DNA from: JBDHTS01 sp044221445
Lineage (GTDB): Bacteria > Pseudomonadota > Alphaproteobacteria > Micavibrionales > Micavibrionaceae
DNA length: 64,000 nt
Assembly: GCA_044221445.1 (NCBI GenBank)
Contig: JBGAPF010000001.1
Location: forward strand, 62,001-126,000
Reading direction: 5' to 3'
Shown: one piece after another, positions 8,635 through 16,604 of the stretch
Layout of the letters: each line of letters opens with the position of its first letter
Numbering within the stretch: the first letter of the stretch is position 1
Program-made: the position numbers and the translations under genes
Notes under the pieces: model-generated
What the model was told of the DNA's origin: nothing
The model's database searches: none
Seen by the model: the letters and a program-made list of their open reading frames with translations, nothing else

Positions 8635-9585
8635 TCAGGCCGGTTCGGCGGCTTCCTTGTCGTTCGGTTTGGAAGGCCGCAGTTTCAGGTAATACAGCGA
8701 CGGCGTCGAGACGAAATACGACGAGTGAGTCCCGATCAGGATGCCGAAGAACAGGGCGGACACGAAACTGCGGATCACCTCGCCCCCGAACAGCCACAGT
8801 GCCAGCAACGCCAGAAGCGTTGACCCGGACGTCATCATGGTGCGCGGCAAGGTCGAGTTGATCGAATAATTGATGATCTCCTGCATCGGCATTTTCTTAT
8901 ACTTACGCAGCGTTTCCCGTACCCGGTCGAAAATGATCACCGTCTCGTTGATGGAATACCCCGCGACCAGAAGGATGGCGGCCAGCGTCGACAGGTCGAA
9001 ATGCATCTGGGTCAGCGAAAACAGGCCGAGAATCCCGACCACGTCGTGGATCAGGGCCAGAAGCGCCCCCACCCCGTACTGCCAGTGAAAACGGAACCAG
9101 ATATAACCTTGGATGCCGAGAATAGCGGTCAGGATAGCCATCAGGCCCGCGCGCTTCAGTTCCTCCCCGACCTGCGGCCCGACAAATTCGGTGCGGCGAT
9201 AATCAACCGGCCCCGCGCTGGCGAAGGCGGTGTCCATGGCCGCGTGAACTTTGGTGACCGCCGCCTGTTGCGCGTCCGGCCCGCCGTCCTGCTGGCCCAG
9301 GCGGATCAGAAGATCGCGCTTGGTCCCGAATTCCTGAAGCGAGACGTCGCCGAGGTTCAGATGGTTCAGGTCTTCGCGCAGCTTCGCGATATCGGGATCG
9401 ACGGGCGTCTGGATCTCGATCACCGTGCCGCCGACGAAATCGATCCCGAAATTCATGCCCTTCACGGCCATGCAGGTGAACGAACCGCCAAGGATCACGA
9501 CGCTGGCCAGGAACGCATAAAACCGGTGTCCGAAGAAATCGATCTTGGTGCCTTCAGGGATAAGCTGGAGAAATTTTATGATCAT
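8635..9585 (-). CDS. secF: Protein translocase subunit SecF
   Basis: This 316-aa inner-membrane protein pairs with SecD to drive late steps of SecYEG-dependent export using the proton gradient. The N-terminal helix is followed by the family hallmark GIDFVGGTVIEIQ near residue 50. A periplasmic domain follows, then five more transmembrane helices with VAGYSINETVIIFDRVRE, the conserved cytosolic/TM4-5 segment. Length and layout match typical SecF. It starts 12 bases after secD. Residues and motifs show no disruption. Confidence 0.96.
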   Translation of the reverse strand: MIIKFLQLIPEGTKIDFFGHRFYAFLASVVILGGSFTCMAVKGMNFGIDFVGGTVIEIQTPVDPDIAKLREDLNHLNLGDVSLQEFGTKRDLLIRLGQQDGGPDAQQAAVTKVHAAMDTAFASAGPVDYRRTEFVGPQVGEELKRAGLMAILTAILGIQGYIWFRFHWQYGVGALLALIHDVVGILGLFSLTQMHFDLSTLAAILLVAGYSINETVIIFDRVRETLRKYKKMPMQEIINYSINSTLPRTMMTSGSTLLALLALWLFGGEVIRSFVSALFFGILIGTHSSYFVSTPSLYYLKLRPSKPNDKEAAEPA

Positions 9586-9597
9586 GGTTTTACGGTC

Positions 9598-11145
9598 CTA
9601 TGCCGCTATGGTTTTCGGCTTTTTCCAGCGCACCCATGACAGGATGATCAGCTGGGTCAGCATCAGGGCGCAGAAATACGACGTCACCACGCCGATGCAC
9701 ATCGTCACCGCGAAGCCCTTGATCGGCCCTGTGCCGAACGAAAACAGGATGATGGCGGCGATCAGCGCCGTCAGGTTGGAATCGATGATCGTGGTGCGCG
9801 CACGCGTGTATCCCGTATCGAGCGCCGAGACGATGCTGCGCCCGGCGCGCAACTCCTCCTTGATCCGCTCGAAGATCAGCACGTTGGCATCGACCGCCAG
9901 ACCGATGGTCAGCACGATCCCCGCGATGCCCGGCAACGTCAGGATCGCCTGGAGCGTCGACATCACCGCGATGATCAGGATCATGTTGAACAGCAGCGCG
10001 AAGGACGCGAAAATCCCGAACAGGCCGTAAATCAGGCTCATGTAAAGGAACACGAACACGAAGGCGTAAATGCAGGCTTTCATGCCCGCCTTGACCGAAT
10101 CCGCCCCGAGAGTTGGCCCGACCGTGCGTTCCTCGACCACATGCAGAGGCGCGGGCAGCGCGCCGGCGCGCAGAAGCAGGGAAAGGTCCGTCGCTTCCTG
10201 CAGCGTGAAGTTACCCGAGATCTGCGCCGACCCGCCGCAGAACGGTTCGTTGATGGTAGGCGCGCTGATCACCGTGCCGTCCAGCACGATGGCGAAAGGT
10301 TTGCTGACGTTGTCGCGCGTCACGTCGCAGAAACGCTTGGTGCCCATCCCGTTCAGCCGGAACGTGACGACCGGGTTGCCGCCCTGGCCAAAGCCGGGCT
10401 GCGCGTCGGTCAGCATGTCGCCCGTCAGCATCCACTGGCGCTGGATGGTGATATTCTGGCCGGGATGGTCCTGAAGGGGCAGGCTGCGTCCGCCGCCCGT
10501 GTCGCCCACCAGGTGAAAGGTCAGCTTGGCCGTGCGGCCCAGCAGTTCCTTGATGCGTTCCGGGTTGTCGAGGCCGGGAATCTGCAGGATGATCCTGTTG
10601 TCCCCCTGGCGCTGGATCGCGGGCTCGCGCGTGCCGGTCTCGTCGACGCGGCGGCGGATGATCTCAATGGACTGCTCGATCGTCTTGTCGCTGATTTTTT
10701 TCAGCGCCGCGGCGCCGTATGTTGCCTCCAGCGTCGCGCCGTTGTCCTTATCCGCGACATCCAGGTCGCTGTCGAGTGTGCGCAGGGATTTACGTACTTT
10801 CGACGCGTCGCCGGCGTCGCGCAGCTTGATGCGGATGCCGCCCTCGGGGATCACCGCGATCTGCGTGTAGCCGATCTTCGCGTCGCGCAGGTCGGGACGT
10901 ATCCCCTGCACCAGGCTGTCCGACCGGTCCTTGATCACCGAAGCCAGATCGACCTCCAGCAGCAGGTGCGATCCGCCCTGCAGGTCGAGGCCCAGGTTCA
11001 CGGTGTTATGCGGCATCCATTCCGGCAGGCTGGCGCTCATCCAGGCCTGCGTGTCCTTCGACAAGACGTTGGGCAGCGCATACAGGATTCCGATCAGGCA
11101 TGTTGCGATGACCAGGGCGATCTTCCAGCGGGGGATGTAAATCAT
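9598..11145 (-). CDS. secD: Protein translocase subunit SecD
   Basis: This 515-aa inner-membrane protein has an N-terminal transmembrane helix and the SecD signature GLDLQGGSHLLLEVD near residue 50. A large periplasmic region contains the P1 domain (IEIIRRRVDETGTREPAIQRQG, where SecD family members recur strongly). Six C-terminal membrane segments include GLAVDANVLIFERIKEELR. It forms the SecDF complex that pulls exported proteins into the periplasm. It lies between yajC (12 bases) and secF (12 bases), so it is part of one tight operon. The length is close to the usual 500-620. Confidence 0.96.
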   Translation of the reverse strand: MIYIPRWKIALVIATCLIGILYALPNVLSKDTQAWMSASLPEWMPHNTVNLGLDLQGGSHLLLEVDLASVIKDRSDSLVQGIRPDLRDAKIGYTQIAVIPEGGIRIKLRDAGDASKVRKSLRTLDSDLDVADKDNGATLEATYGAAALKKISDKTIEQSIEIIRRRVDETGTREPAIQRQGDNRIILQIPGLDNPERIKELLGRTAKLTFHLVGDTGGGRSLPLQDHPGQNITIQRQWMLTGDMLTDAQPGFGQGGNPVVTFRLNGMGTKRFCDVTRDNVSKPFAIVLDGTVISAPTINEPFCGGSAQISGNFTLQEATDLSLLLRAGALPAPLHVVEERTVGPTLGADSVKAGMKACIYAFVFVFLYMSLIYGLFGIFASFALLFNMILIIAVMSTLQAILTLPGIAGIVLTIGLAVDANVLIFERIKEELRAGRSIVSALDTGYTRARTTIIDSNLTALIAAIILFSFGTGPIKGFAVTMCIGVVTSYFCALMLTQLIILSWVRWKKPKTIAA

Positions 11146-11157
11146 TCTGCGATGTCT

Positions 11158-11511
11158 TTATTTCGTGTCGTTGGCGGCCGCTTTGGCCGGACGCAGCTGC
11201 AGGGTGGAACGCAGGGCGGTGACCTTCATGCCGTTGCCGAGGTCGATGACCACGTCCTCGTCCCCGTCCTTGATCTTGTCGATTTTGCCGACCAGCCCGC
11301 CGGACGTAACGATCTCGTCACCTTTTTTCAGGGAGTTCATCATCTCCCGGTGACGTTTCAGGCGCTTCTGCTGCGGTACGATCATCATGAAATAGAACAT
11401 GATGACCAGCGTAACGATCAGCATCATGTTGAGGACCATCGCCTGGGTGGCCGATGCGGCGCCTGGCTCGGGCGCAACGGCGGCTGCGGCATAAGCAGCG
11501 GAAATCAGCAT
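11158..11511 (-). CDS. yajC: Preprotein translocase subunit YajC
   Basis: This 117-aa protein has one membrane helix (about residues 27-45) followed by the family signature MIVPQQKRLKRHREMMNSLKKGDEIVTSGGLVGKI. That stretch spans residues 43-77 and contains the near-invariant QQKR and GDEIVTSGG. YajC associates with SecDF in the inner membrane. It is the first gene of the operon yajC-secD-secF-Mth938. The 75-base gap to the divergent DUF815 gene should hold promoters for both directions. Confidence 0.95.
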   Translation of the reverse strand: MLISAAYAAAAVAPEPGAASATQAMVLNMMLIVTLVIMFYFMMIVPQQKRLKRHREMMNSLKKGDEIVTSGGLVGKIDKIKDGDEDVVIDLGNGMKVTALRSTLQLRPAKAAANDTK

Positions 11512-11586
11512 GGGGTCGTTCCTTCCATCGACAGGGAAATAAAGCCGGACTATAACGGGGACGGCGGCAATTTCAAGAGATTAAGC

Positions 11587-12432
11587 ATGGCACCCCTGGA
11601 AAACGACTGGAACCTGGCCCTTCTGGAGCGTATTGCGACGGCCCTTGAACGCCTGTCAGGTTCCGCCCGGTCAGCCCTGCCGGTATGGGACGCGGCGGAC
11701 GCTTTCGTATGGCTGGCGGAATCCGCCACGCTCAAGCCGGTGCCGAAGGTCAGTGCTGTGCCGCTCGCCCTGCTGGTCGGCATCGACGATCATACGGACC
11801 GCCTTTTGAAGAATACGGCCCGCTTCGTCGGCGGCCTGCCCGCCAACAACGCCCTGCTCTGGGGGGCGCGCGGCATGGGCAAAAGCTCTCTGGTCAAGGC
11901 CGTCCATGCGTCGCTGGCTTCGAAAGGCCTGAAACTGATCGAAATCCACCGTGAAGACATCGCCACGCTGCCCGTCCTGCTTGATCTCCTGCGCGCCGCG
12001 CCCGCGTTCAGATTTCTGTTGTTCTGCGACGACCTGTCCTTCGACGCGGGCGATTCCGGCTATAAATCCCTGAAAGCGGCCCTTGAAGGCGGGGTGGAAG
12101 GCCGCCCCGACAACGTCCTGTTCTATGCCACCTCCAACCGCCGCCACCTGATGCCGCGCGACATGATCGAGAACGAGCGCAGCACGGCTATTCATCGCGG
12201 GGAGGCCGTTGAGGAAAAAGTCTCCCTCTCCGACCGCTTCGGCCTTTGGCTCGGTTTCTACCCCTGCGACCAGGACCAGTACCTTGCCATGATCGACCGC
12301 TACGCCGAAGCCTTAGGCGTCAAAATCCCCAGATCCGACCTTCACCGCCAGGCTTTGGAATGGTCTATGGAACGCGGCAACCGCTCAGGACGCGTGGCAT
12401 GGCAGTTTATGCAGAATTTGACAAGCCAATAG
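11587..12432 (+). CDS. DUF815 family AAA-type ATPase
   Basis: This 281-aa cytoplasmic ATPase belongs to the DUF815 (COG2607) family. A Walker A motif is seen in WGARGMGKSSLVKAV near residue 95, and a Walker B-like FLLFCDDLSFD near residue 145. VLFYATSNRRHLMPRDMIEN (sensor-like region) and FGLWLGFYPCDQDQYL follow. The reading frame stays open far upstream, but that part is antisense to secD and yajC. The ATG at 11587 is the start that clears yajC and fits family length. DUF815 genes flank yajC in many Alphaproteobacteria. The cellular function is not known; a DnaA/ORC-like remodelling role is only a guess from the fold. Confidence 0.9.
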   Translation: MAPLENDWNLALLERIATALERLSGSARSALPVWDAADAFVWLAESATLKPVPKVSAVPLALLVGIDDHTDRLLKNTARFVGGLPANNALLWGARGMGKSSLVKAVHASLASKGLKLIEIHREDIATLPVLLDLLRAAPAFRFLLFCDDLSFDAGDSGYKSLKAALEGGVEGRPDNVLFYATSNRRHLMPRDMIENERSTAIHRGEAVEEKVSLSDRFGLWLGFYPCDQDQYLAMIDRYAEALGVKIPRSDLHRQALEWSMERGNRSGRVAWQFMQNLTSQ

Positions 12433-12492
12433 ACTATTATGTATACGGAATTTAAGCTTTCTTACTTTTATTAATAAATATGGGAGGAAATG

Positions 12493-12717
12493 ATGGAAAT
12501 TAATGACCACGTAAAAGTGCTGATTATGAGAGATGTTTCAGATAACTCCTATGGTCCGCCAATCTTGGCGTCTGAATGGTGCGATGCCATTGTAACAAGG
12601 CCTCCCTTCCAGCTTGATCCGTCAGAACTTGGAGAAGATTGGGTCGGCATTAAAGTGAACGGCGAAGATAAAATTTTTCCTGCCGCAAAAATAACCGGTA
12701 AATTAAACCTCGGTTAA
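12493..12717 (+). CDS. Small hypothetical protein
   Basis: This 74-aa protein starts at the second of two adjacent ATGs, which sits 5 bases after GGAGG. The first ATG (12490) would be only 2 bases from that site. The chain is mixed alpha/beta-like with VKVLIMRDVSDNSYGPP and WVGIKVNGEDKIFPAAK and has no membrane segment. No family is recognised. Its composition is AT-richer than the neighbours. The last bases overlap the 3' end of the convergent FAD-enzyme gene by 15 bases. Confidence 0.6.
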   Translation: MEINDHVKVLIMRDVSDNSYGPPILASEWCDAIVTRPPFQLDPSELGEDWVGIKVNGEDKIFPAAKITGKLNLG

Positions 12718-13980
12718 ACGCAGGCTCAATTGAGCCGCCTGCCCCCTTAGCTCCGGTACGGCGGTCGTTTCCAGATATTCGCCCAGCAGCGGCGTGCCGA
12801 TGGCGTACAGCCCTGGCGCGCCTGGCGTCACGATCCCGAGGCCGAGCGGCCCCGCGTCAAGAAACCCCTGTTCCTTGAGCGACGTCAGCAGCGAACTCTC
12901 CGCCACCATTTTGCGGTAGGACGGCCCGGTGCAGTTGAGCACGAGAGCGGCTTTAACCGTCTGCGTCTCCTTGCCGCCGCGCAGACGGATCGTCACGGTT
13001 CCGTCTTCCGCAGCCTCCGCGATACGCCCCGCGACGGATTCTACGTCCGCGACGGCTGCCGCGGTCTGCGGCGCCATGCGGTGTCGGTGGACGTTCCAGC
13101 GCGACCAGAGATGCCGCATGAACCGCCCCTTCTCCGCCTCCGGCAACGCCGTCCACAGGCTTTGCGTATAGGGCCGGATGCTGTCGATCACGCCGCGCCA
13201 GTTCTCGGGGCCCGCGTGCCCCCGCAGCGTTTTCAGGTAATGTCGCGCCGACGCGTTGGCTTTCAATGCGGTTTCCAGGTCCTTCGTCTTGTCATACGTC
13301 GCCGCCGCCGCATGCGTCGCGGGCCAGTGCCCGTGCGGCGAGACGCAGACGATCCGTCCCCTGAACCCGTCGGCCCGCAGGCTCAGCACAGCGTCCGCTG
13401 CCGTGAGGCCCATGCCCGCGATGATGATAGCGGCGTCCGGCGGCAGCCCCCCGGCCGAATGCCCGTCCAGCCGCCACGTCCAGAAATTCGAGATATAGAG
13501 TCCGCCGCCCGGCCAGCCCAGCCCCGCGATCGGCGGGTTGCCGGTCGCCAGCACCAGGTGCCGCGCCGAAACCTGTTTTTTCCCGGCGCGCAGTACCCAT
13601 AGATCCCGGTCGCGCTTGGCCGATTTTACCCGCAGCGGCTCCAGCGGCACAAGGTCGAACCCGTCGCGGATCGTTCCCAGATATTCGCCGTAGATCATGC
13701 GGGGCACGAAATCGTCGGCCTTGAATTGCCCTGGATAATGCTTATGCAGCCAGCGCCAAAAGTCGTCGATTCCGTCCGCCCATGCACCCATCCGGTCGGC
13801 CCGGACGTTCAGGAGGTGGCAGGGTTCATAGGTGCTGTAGGCCAGTCCGAAACCCAGCGCGTTTTCAGGATCGGCCCAGAAGATTCGGGTTTTCTTTTCC
13901 GCCCGGCGCATGACGTTCGCGACCGTCATCAGGCCGGCGAACCCCGCACCGACCACGGCGATATCGTAAGGGTCATCCAT
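12703..13980 (-). CDS. FAD/NAD(P)-binding oxidoreductase (COG4529, YdhS-like)
   Basis: This 425-aa flavoprotein begins directly with a dinucleotide-binding fold, IAVVGAGFAGLMTVANVMRR (GxGxxG at residues 11-16). GFGLAYSTYEPCHLLNVRADRMGAWA follows, the signature of the NAD_binding_9 group that includes YdhS and FAD-dependent N-hydroxylase-like proteins. A second motif, AIIIAGMGLTAADAVLSLR, marks a further nucleotide site. The C-terminal LVLNCTGPSYRKM and ALGLGIVTPGAPGLYAIGTPLLGEYLET-type segment closes the FAD fold. The substrate is unknown. Its ATG overlaps the stop of the upstream 83-aa gene by one base, so the two form an operon. Confidence 0.85.
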   Translation of the reverse strand: MDDPYDIAVVGAGFAGLMTVANVMRRAEKKTRIFWADPENALGFGLAYSTYEPCHLLNVRADRMGAWADGIDDFWRWLHKHYPGQFKADDFVPRMIYGEYLGTIRDGFDLVPLEPLRVKSAKRDRDLWVLRAGKKQVSARHLVLATGNPPIAGLGWPGGGLYISNFWTWRLDGHSAGGLPPDAAIIIAGMGLTAADAVLSLRADGFRGRIVCVSPHGHWPATHAAAATYDKTKDLETALKANASARHYLKTLRGHAGPENWRGVIDSIRPYTQSLWTALPEAEKGRFMRHLWSRWNVHRHRMAPQTAAAVADVESVAGRIAEAAEDGTVTIRLRGGKETQTVKAALVLNCTGPSYRKMVAESSLLTSLKEQGFLDAGPLGLGIVTPGAPGLYAIGTPLLGEYLETTAVPELRGQAAQLSLRLTEV

Positions 13981-14231
13981 CAGGGGTTACGACCCGTCCG
14001 CGCACGGCGTTCTTCGCACGCCTTGCGGCGCGCCATCACCTCGTCGTGCAGGCCGAAGATCGTGTTGCTGCCCGTGCAGACGCACAGGAAGGGGAAAACG
14101 GCGTGGATAATCGTCCCCAGCCCGCCGAAAACCAGCCGGACGCCGATTTTCAGGGCGAAGGCCATATGCTGGAAATACCCCTCGCCGGCTTCATGCAGGT
14201 GACGGGTCAGGATTGAATCCGGTTTCATCAT
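13980..14231 (-). CDS. DUF6356-like small membrane protein
   Basis: An 83-aa protein with HLHEAGEGYFQHMAFALKIGVR, a short hydrophobic segment (LVFGGLGTIIHAVFPFLCV) and a basic C-terminus. The pattern HL-x-EAGE-x-Y-x-x-H followed by a glycine-rich hydrophobic stretch ending in IHAxFPFLC resembles the alphaproteobacterial DUF6356 family, though I recall the family only roughly. It overlaps the next gene by one base (TGATG), indicating translational coupling with the FAD enzyme. Function unknown. Two adjacent ATGs open the frame. Confidence 0.7.
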   Translation of the reverse strand: MMKPDSILTRHLHEAGEGYFQHMAFALKIGVRLVFGGLGTIIHAVFPFLCVCTGSNTIFGLHDEVMARRKACEERRARTGRNP

Positions 14232-14330
14232 ATAATCCTAAAACGAACAGCCCGGTATGGCTAGAGTTCTCCAACACATAATTCTTGCGTTTGCCTTTCA
14301 CAAAGAATAAGTTTCTCAAATCTTAATATT

Positions 14331-14612
14331 ATGAAATATATCATGCCTATTATAGCCCCATTATTTACTGTAGTCGTGTCTCCACCGGCAGCGGCGGTCT
14401 ATGCTGTATGCATTGAACCTGTCGTCACCCTTGTCAGAAACCATTTCGACTCGGTGAAAAAGGAACAGGAAGCGTTCAATGCGGCCCTGACAGACGACGC
14501 CGCGGAACACGGCATTGATGACGTCCGGCAACGGATGAACGCGATGGGCCGCGAAGCTTATGTGGCCAGTTTGCTCAGCCGCTCGCCTTCCCGAGATAAT
14601 ACGCCGGATTGA
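14331..14612 (+). CDS. Small hypothetical protein, possibly exported
   Basis: This 93-aa frame has a hydrophobic N-terminus (MPIIAPLFTVVVSPPAAAVYAV) that could be a signal peptide or anchor. A charged helix (FDSVKKEQEAFNAALTDDAAEH) follows. It overlaps the 3' end of the convergent LysM/M23 gene by 38 bases and has no clear ribosome site. Codon choice in the middle looks coding. No family recognised. It could be a spurious frame, so it is kept at low confidence. Confidence 0.4.
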   Translation: MKYIMPIIAPLFTVVVSPPAAAVYAVCIEPVVTLVRNHFDSVKKEQEAFNAALTDDAAEHGIDDVRQRMNAMGREAYVASLLSRSPSRDNTPD

Positions 14613-15804
14613 TCGCTTCCGTCCCGCGCCGGATCTCGAAATGCAGCTGCGGGCCGCCCACGGAGCCGGTCGCGCCGACGGTCCCCAGCATCTCCCCCTT
14701 GCGCAGCACCTGACCCTTCCGCGCCGCCACGGAATCCAGATGGGCATAGGCCGTCATCCACCGGTCGGCGTGGCGCACCAGCACCAGGTTGCCGAACCCT
14801 TTCAGCTGGCTGCCCGCATAGACCACGACGCCGTTCTCCGCCGCGCGGACGGGCGTTCCCTTTGCCGCCTTGATGTTGATGCCGTCATTATGCAGCCCCC
14901 CGCTTTTGGGACCATAGGCCGATACGATCTCTCCGTTCACCGGCCAGGCGAAGCCCTGCCCTGCGCGTGGCGGCACATCGGACGGCATCGCAGGGGCAGC
15001 GGGCGGCGGGGGCGGCGGCGTCTGCATCTGCGCCAGCGGCGGCTCGCCGAAAACTGGTGCGGGCTGCGCGTTATATGCAGGCGGCGCTGACGGCGGCGGC
15101 ATGCCCGATAATGGGGACGGCGGCGGGGCCAGGGCTTCGGCCTGGACTCTGCCCGGCGCTATCGCGGGCGGCGCGTAAACAGGGTCGTCTTCGAGCGGAG
15201 GGATGGAGGAGACATGAAGCTGCGCGGGCGGTATGCCAGAAATCTCCGGCCGTTCCGTATCGGCGCGCTCCAGCGGCTGGCTGACCTGCGCCCGGCTAAA
15301 CTGCGTCCCCGCCACGCGCGGCAGGGGCACAAGGACCGGGTCGGGGGGCGGCGGCAGGCGCAGCACCTGCCCCGCCATCGCCGCGTAAGGCGGATGCAGC
15401 CGGTTCAGTCGCACCGTCTCCGTCGCGCTAACATCGAACATGCGGGCGATGCTGGAAAGCGTGTCGCCCGGCTTCACCGTATATTCGCGCGGCGCGGGCA
15501 GTTTCAGCCGCTGTTCGGGCCTAAGGCTGTAAGGGGCGGCCAGGTGGTTGATGCGGATCACATCCTGCATCGACACACGGTAACGCTGCGCGATATCCCA
15601 CAACGTCTCGCCTTTCGACGCCGTATGCATTCCGGCGCTGGCCGCGCCGCCCGCCACGCCGTATTGCACGACCGGCGCGGGGTGCTGGGAATTCGCGACA
15701 CAGGCTGTCAGGAAGAGCGTTACGATAACCGCGTTACGGCTTGCATGAAAAACGCGCGCCCTTATCCATGCCCTGTGCTCCGCGATCCGCGATTTTTCAG
15801 GCAT
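14575..15804 (-). CDS. LysM/M23 peptidoglycan hydrolase activator-like lipoprotein (NlpD-like)
   Basis: This 409-aa cell-envelope protein has a hydrophobic stretch ending in a lipobox (FLTAC, Cys at about 34), so it is probably a lipoprotein with an unusually long basic N-region. Two LysM domains follow (ASKGETLWDIAQRYRVSMQDVIRINHL-type at about 60-105 and YTVKPGDTLSSIARMFDVS at about 110-155). A long proline-rich linker comes next, then a C-terminal M23 domain (NDGINIKAAKGTPVRAAENG and HADRWMTAYAHLDS). In the M23 domain, the HxxxD zinc motif expected of active enzymes reads NDGINI, while AYAHL and QLHFEIR remain. It may therefore be an amidase activator like NlpD rather than an active endopeptidase. 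It overlaps pcm by 8 bases. Confidence 0.9.
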   Translation of the reverse strand: MPEKSRIAEHRAWIRARVFHASRNAVIVTLFLTACVANSQHPAPVVQYGVAGGAASAGMHTASKGETLWDIAQRYRVSMQDVIRINHLAAPYSLRPEQRLKLPAPREYTVKPGDTLSSIARMFDVSATETVRLNRLHPPYAAMAGQVLRLPPPPDPVLVPLPRVAGTQFSRAQVSQPLERADTERPEISGIPPAQLHVSSIPPLEDDPVYAPPAIAPGRVQAEALAPPPSPLSGMPPPSAPPAYNAQPAPVFGEPPLAQMQTPPPPPPAAPAMPSDVPPRAGQGFAWPVNGEIVSAYGPKSGGLHNDGINIKAAKGTPVRAAENGVVVYAGSQLKGFGNLVLVRHADRWMTAYAHLDSVAARKGQVLRKGEMLGTVGATGSVGGPQLHFEIRRGTEAINPAYYLGKASG

Positions 15805-16483
15805 AGGCGACGGCCGCGCCGCCCGGTTCCTGCTCGCTGTCCTTGGCGACGTTGGGCAGCAGCGGCACGAAGCGCACCGGCATAAGGTCTTTCACCGCGA
15901 ACGTGTCCTCGCCTTCTTTCTTGTAGCGGCGCAGGACCTGCCATTCGTCGGTCGCGACGGGGATAATCAGGATGCCGCCGGGTTTCAGCTGGTCGAGAAG
16001 CGTCTGCGGCGGCTTGCCGCGCGCGGCGGCGGTGCAGATGATGCGGTCGAACGGGGCCTGGTTGGGCCAGCCCTTCATGCCGTCGCCGGAAATCGCCGTG
16101 ATGTTGCGCAGTTTCAGGAAATCGAACATTTCCTCCGCCTGCGCCAGCAACGGCTTGTGCCGCTCGATGCTGTAGACCCTCAGACACAGATGCGCCAGGA
16201 CGCAGGCCTGGTACCCCGACCCGGTGCCGATTTCCAGCACCTTGTGCTTCGGGCCGACTTCCAGCGCCTGCGTCATCGCCGCGACGACCAGCGGCTGGCT
16301 GATCGTCTGGCCGCGCGCGATCGGCAGGGCCATGTCCTCATACGCTTGGTCGCGCAGCGCCTGGGGCACGAACAACTCTCGCGGCACCCGTTCCAGCGCG
16401 GTCAGCACGCGCGTCTCGTTGATGCCCGCGTTGCGCAGATGCATGATCAGGCGGATCTTGTGTTTCGTATAATCAGTGATCAT
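15797..16483 (-). CDS. pcm: Protein-L-isoaspartate O-methyltransferase
   Basis: This protein of about 228 aa uses S-adenosylmethionine to methylate isoaspartyl residues in damaged proteins, starting their repair. The sequence shows RVPRELFVP, the family's GQTISQPLVVAAMTQAL, the SAM-binding VLEIGTGSGYQACVLAHL, and RIICTAAARGKPPQTLLDQLKPGG. ATG 16483 (MITDYTKHKIRLIMHLR) fits family starts better than the ATG at 16516; neither has a strong ribosome site. The order serS-pcm-nlpD is typical of proteobacteria, but surE, which usually sits between serS and pcm, is absent here. Its 3' end overlaps the LysM/M23 gene. Confidence 0.93.
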   Translation of the reverse strand: MITDYTKHKIRLIMHLRNAGINETRVLTALERVPRELFVPQALRDQAYEDMALPIARGQTISQPLVVAAMTQALEVGPKHKVLEIGTGSGYQACVLAHLCLRVYSIERHKPLLAQAEEMFDFLKLRNITAISGDGMKGWPNQAPFDRIICTAAARGKPPQTLLDQLKPGGILIIPVATDEWQVLRRYKKEGEDTFAVKDLMPVRFVPLLPNVAKDSEQEPGGAAVAYA

Positions 16484-16604
16484 GGGTGAAAGACCGTTGG
16501 ATGCGTTGCCGTCCATTGTGATTCAGACGGCCCCGATACACAAGATTTTTCGCAAGCGCAGGCTTTCTTTACATTACAAATATTATGAGAATTAATGATC
16601 CGCC

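Noticed and set aside
10141..11586. A long plus-strand open frame continuous with the DUF815 gene
   Set aside because: It is antisense to secD and yajC. Only the part from ATG 11587 matches the DUF815 family.
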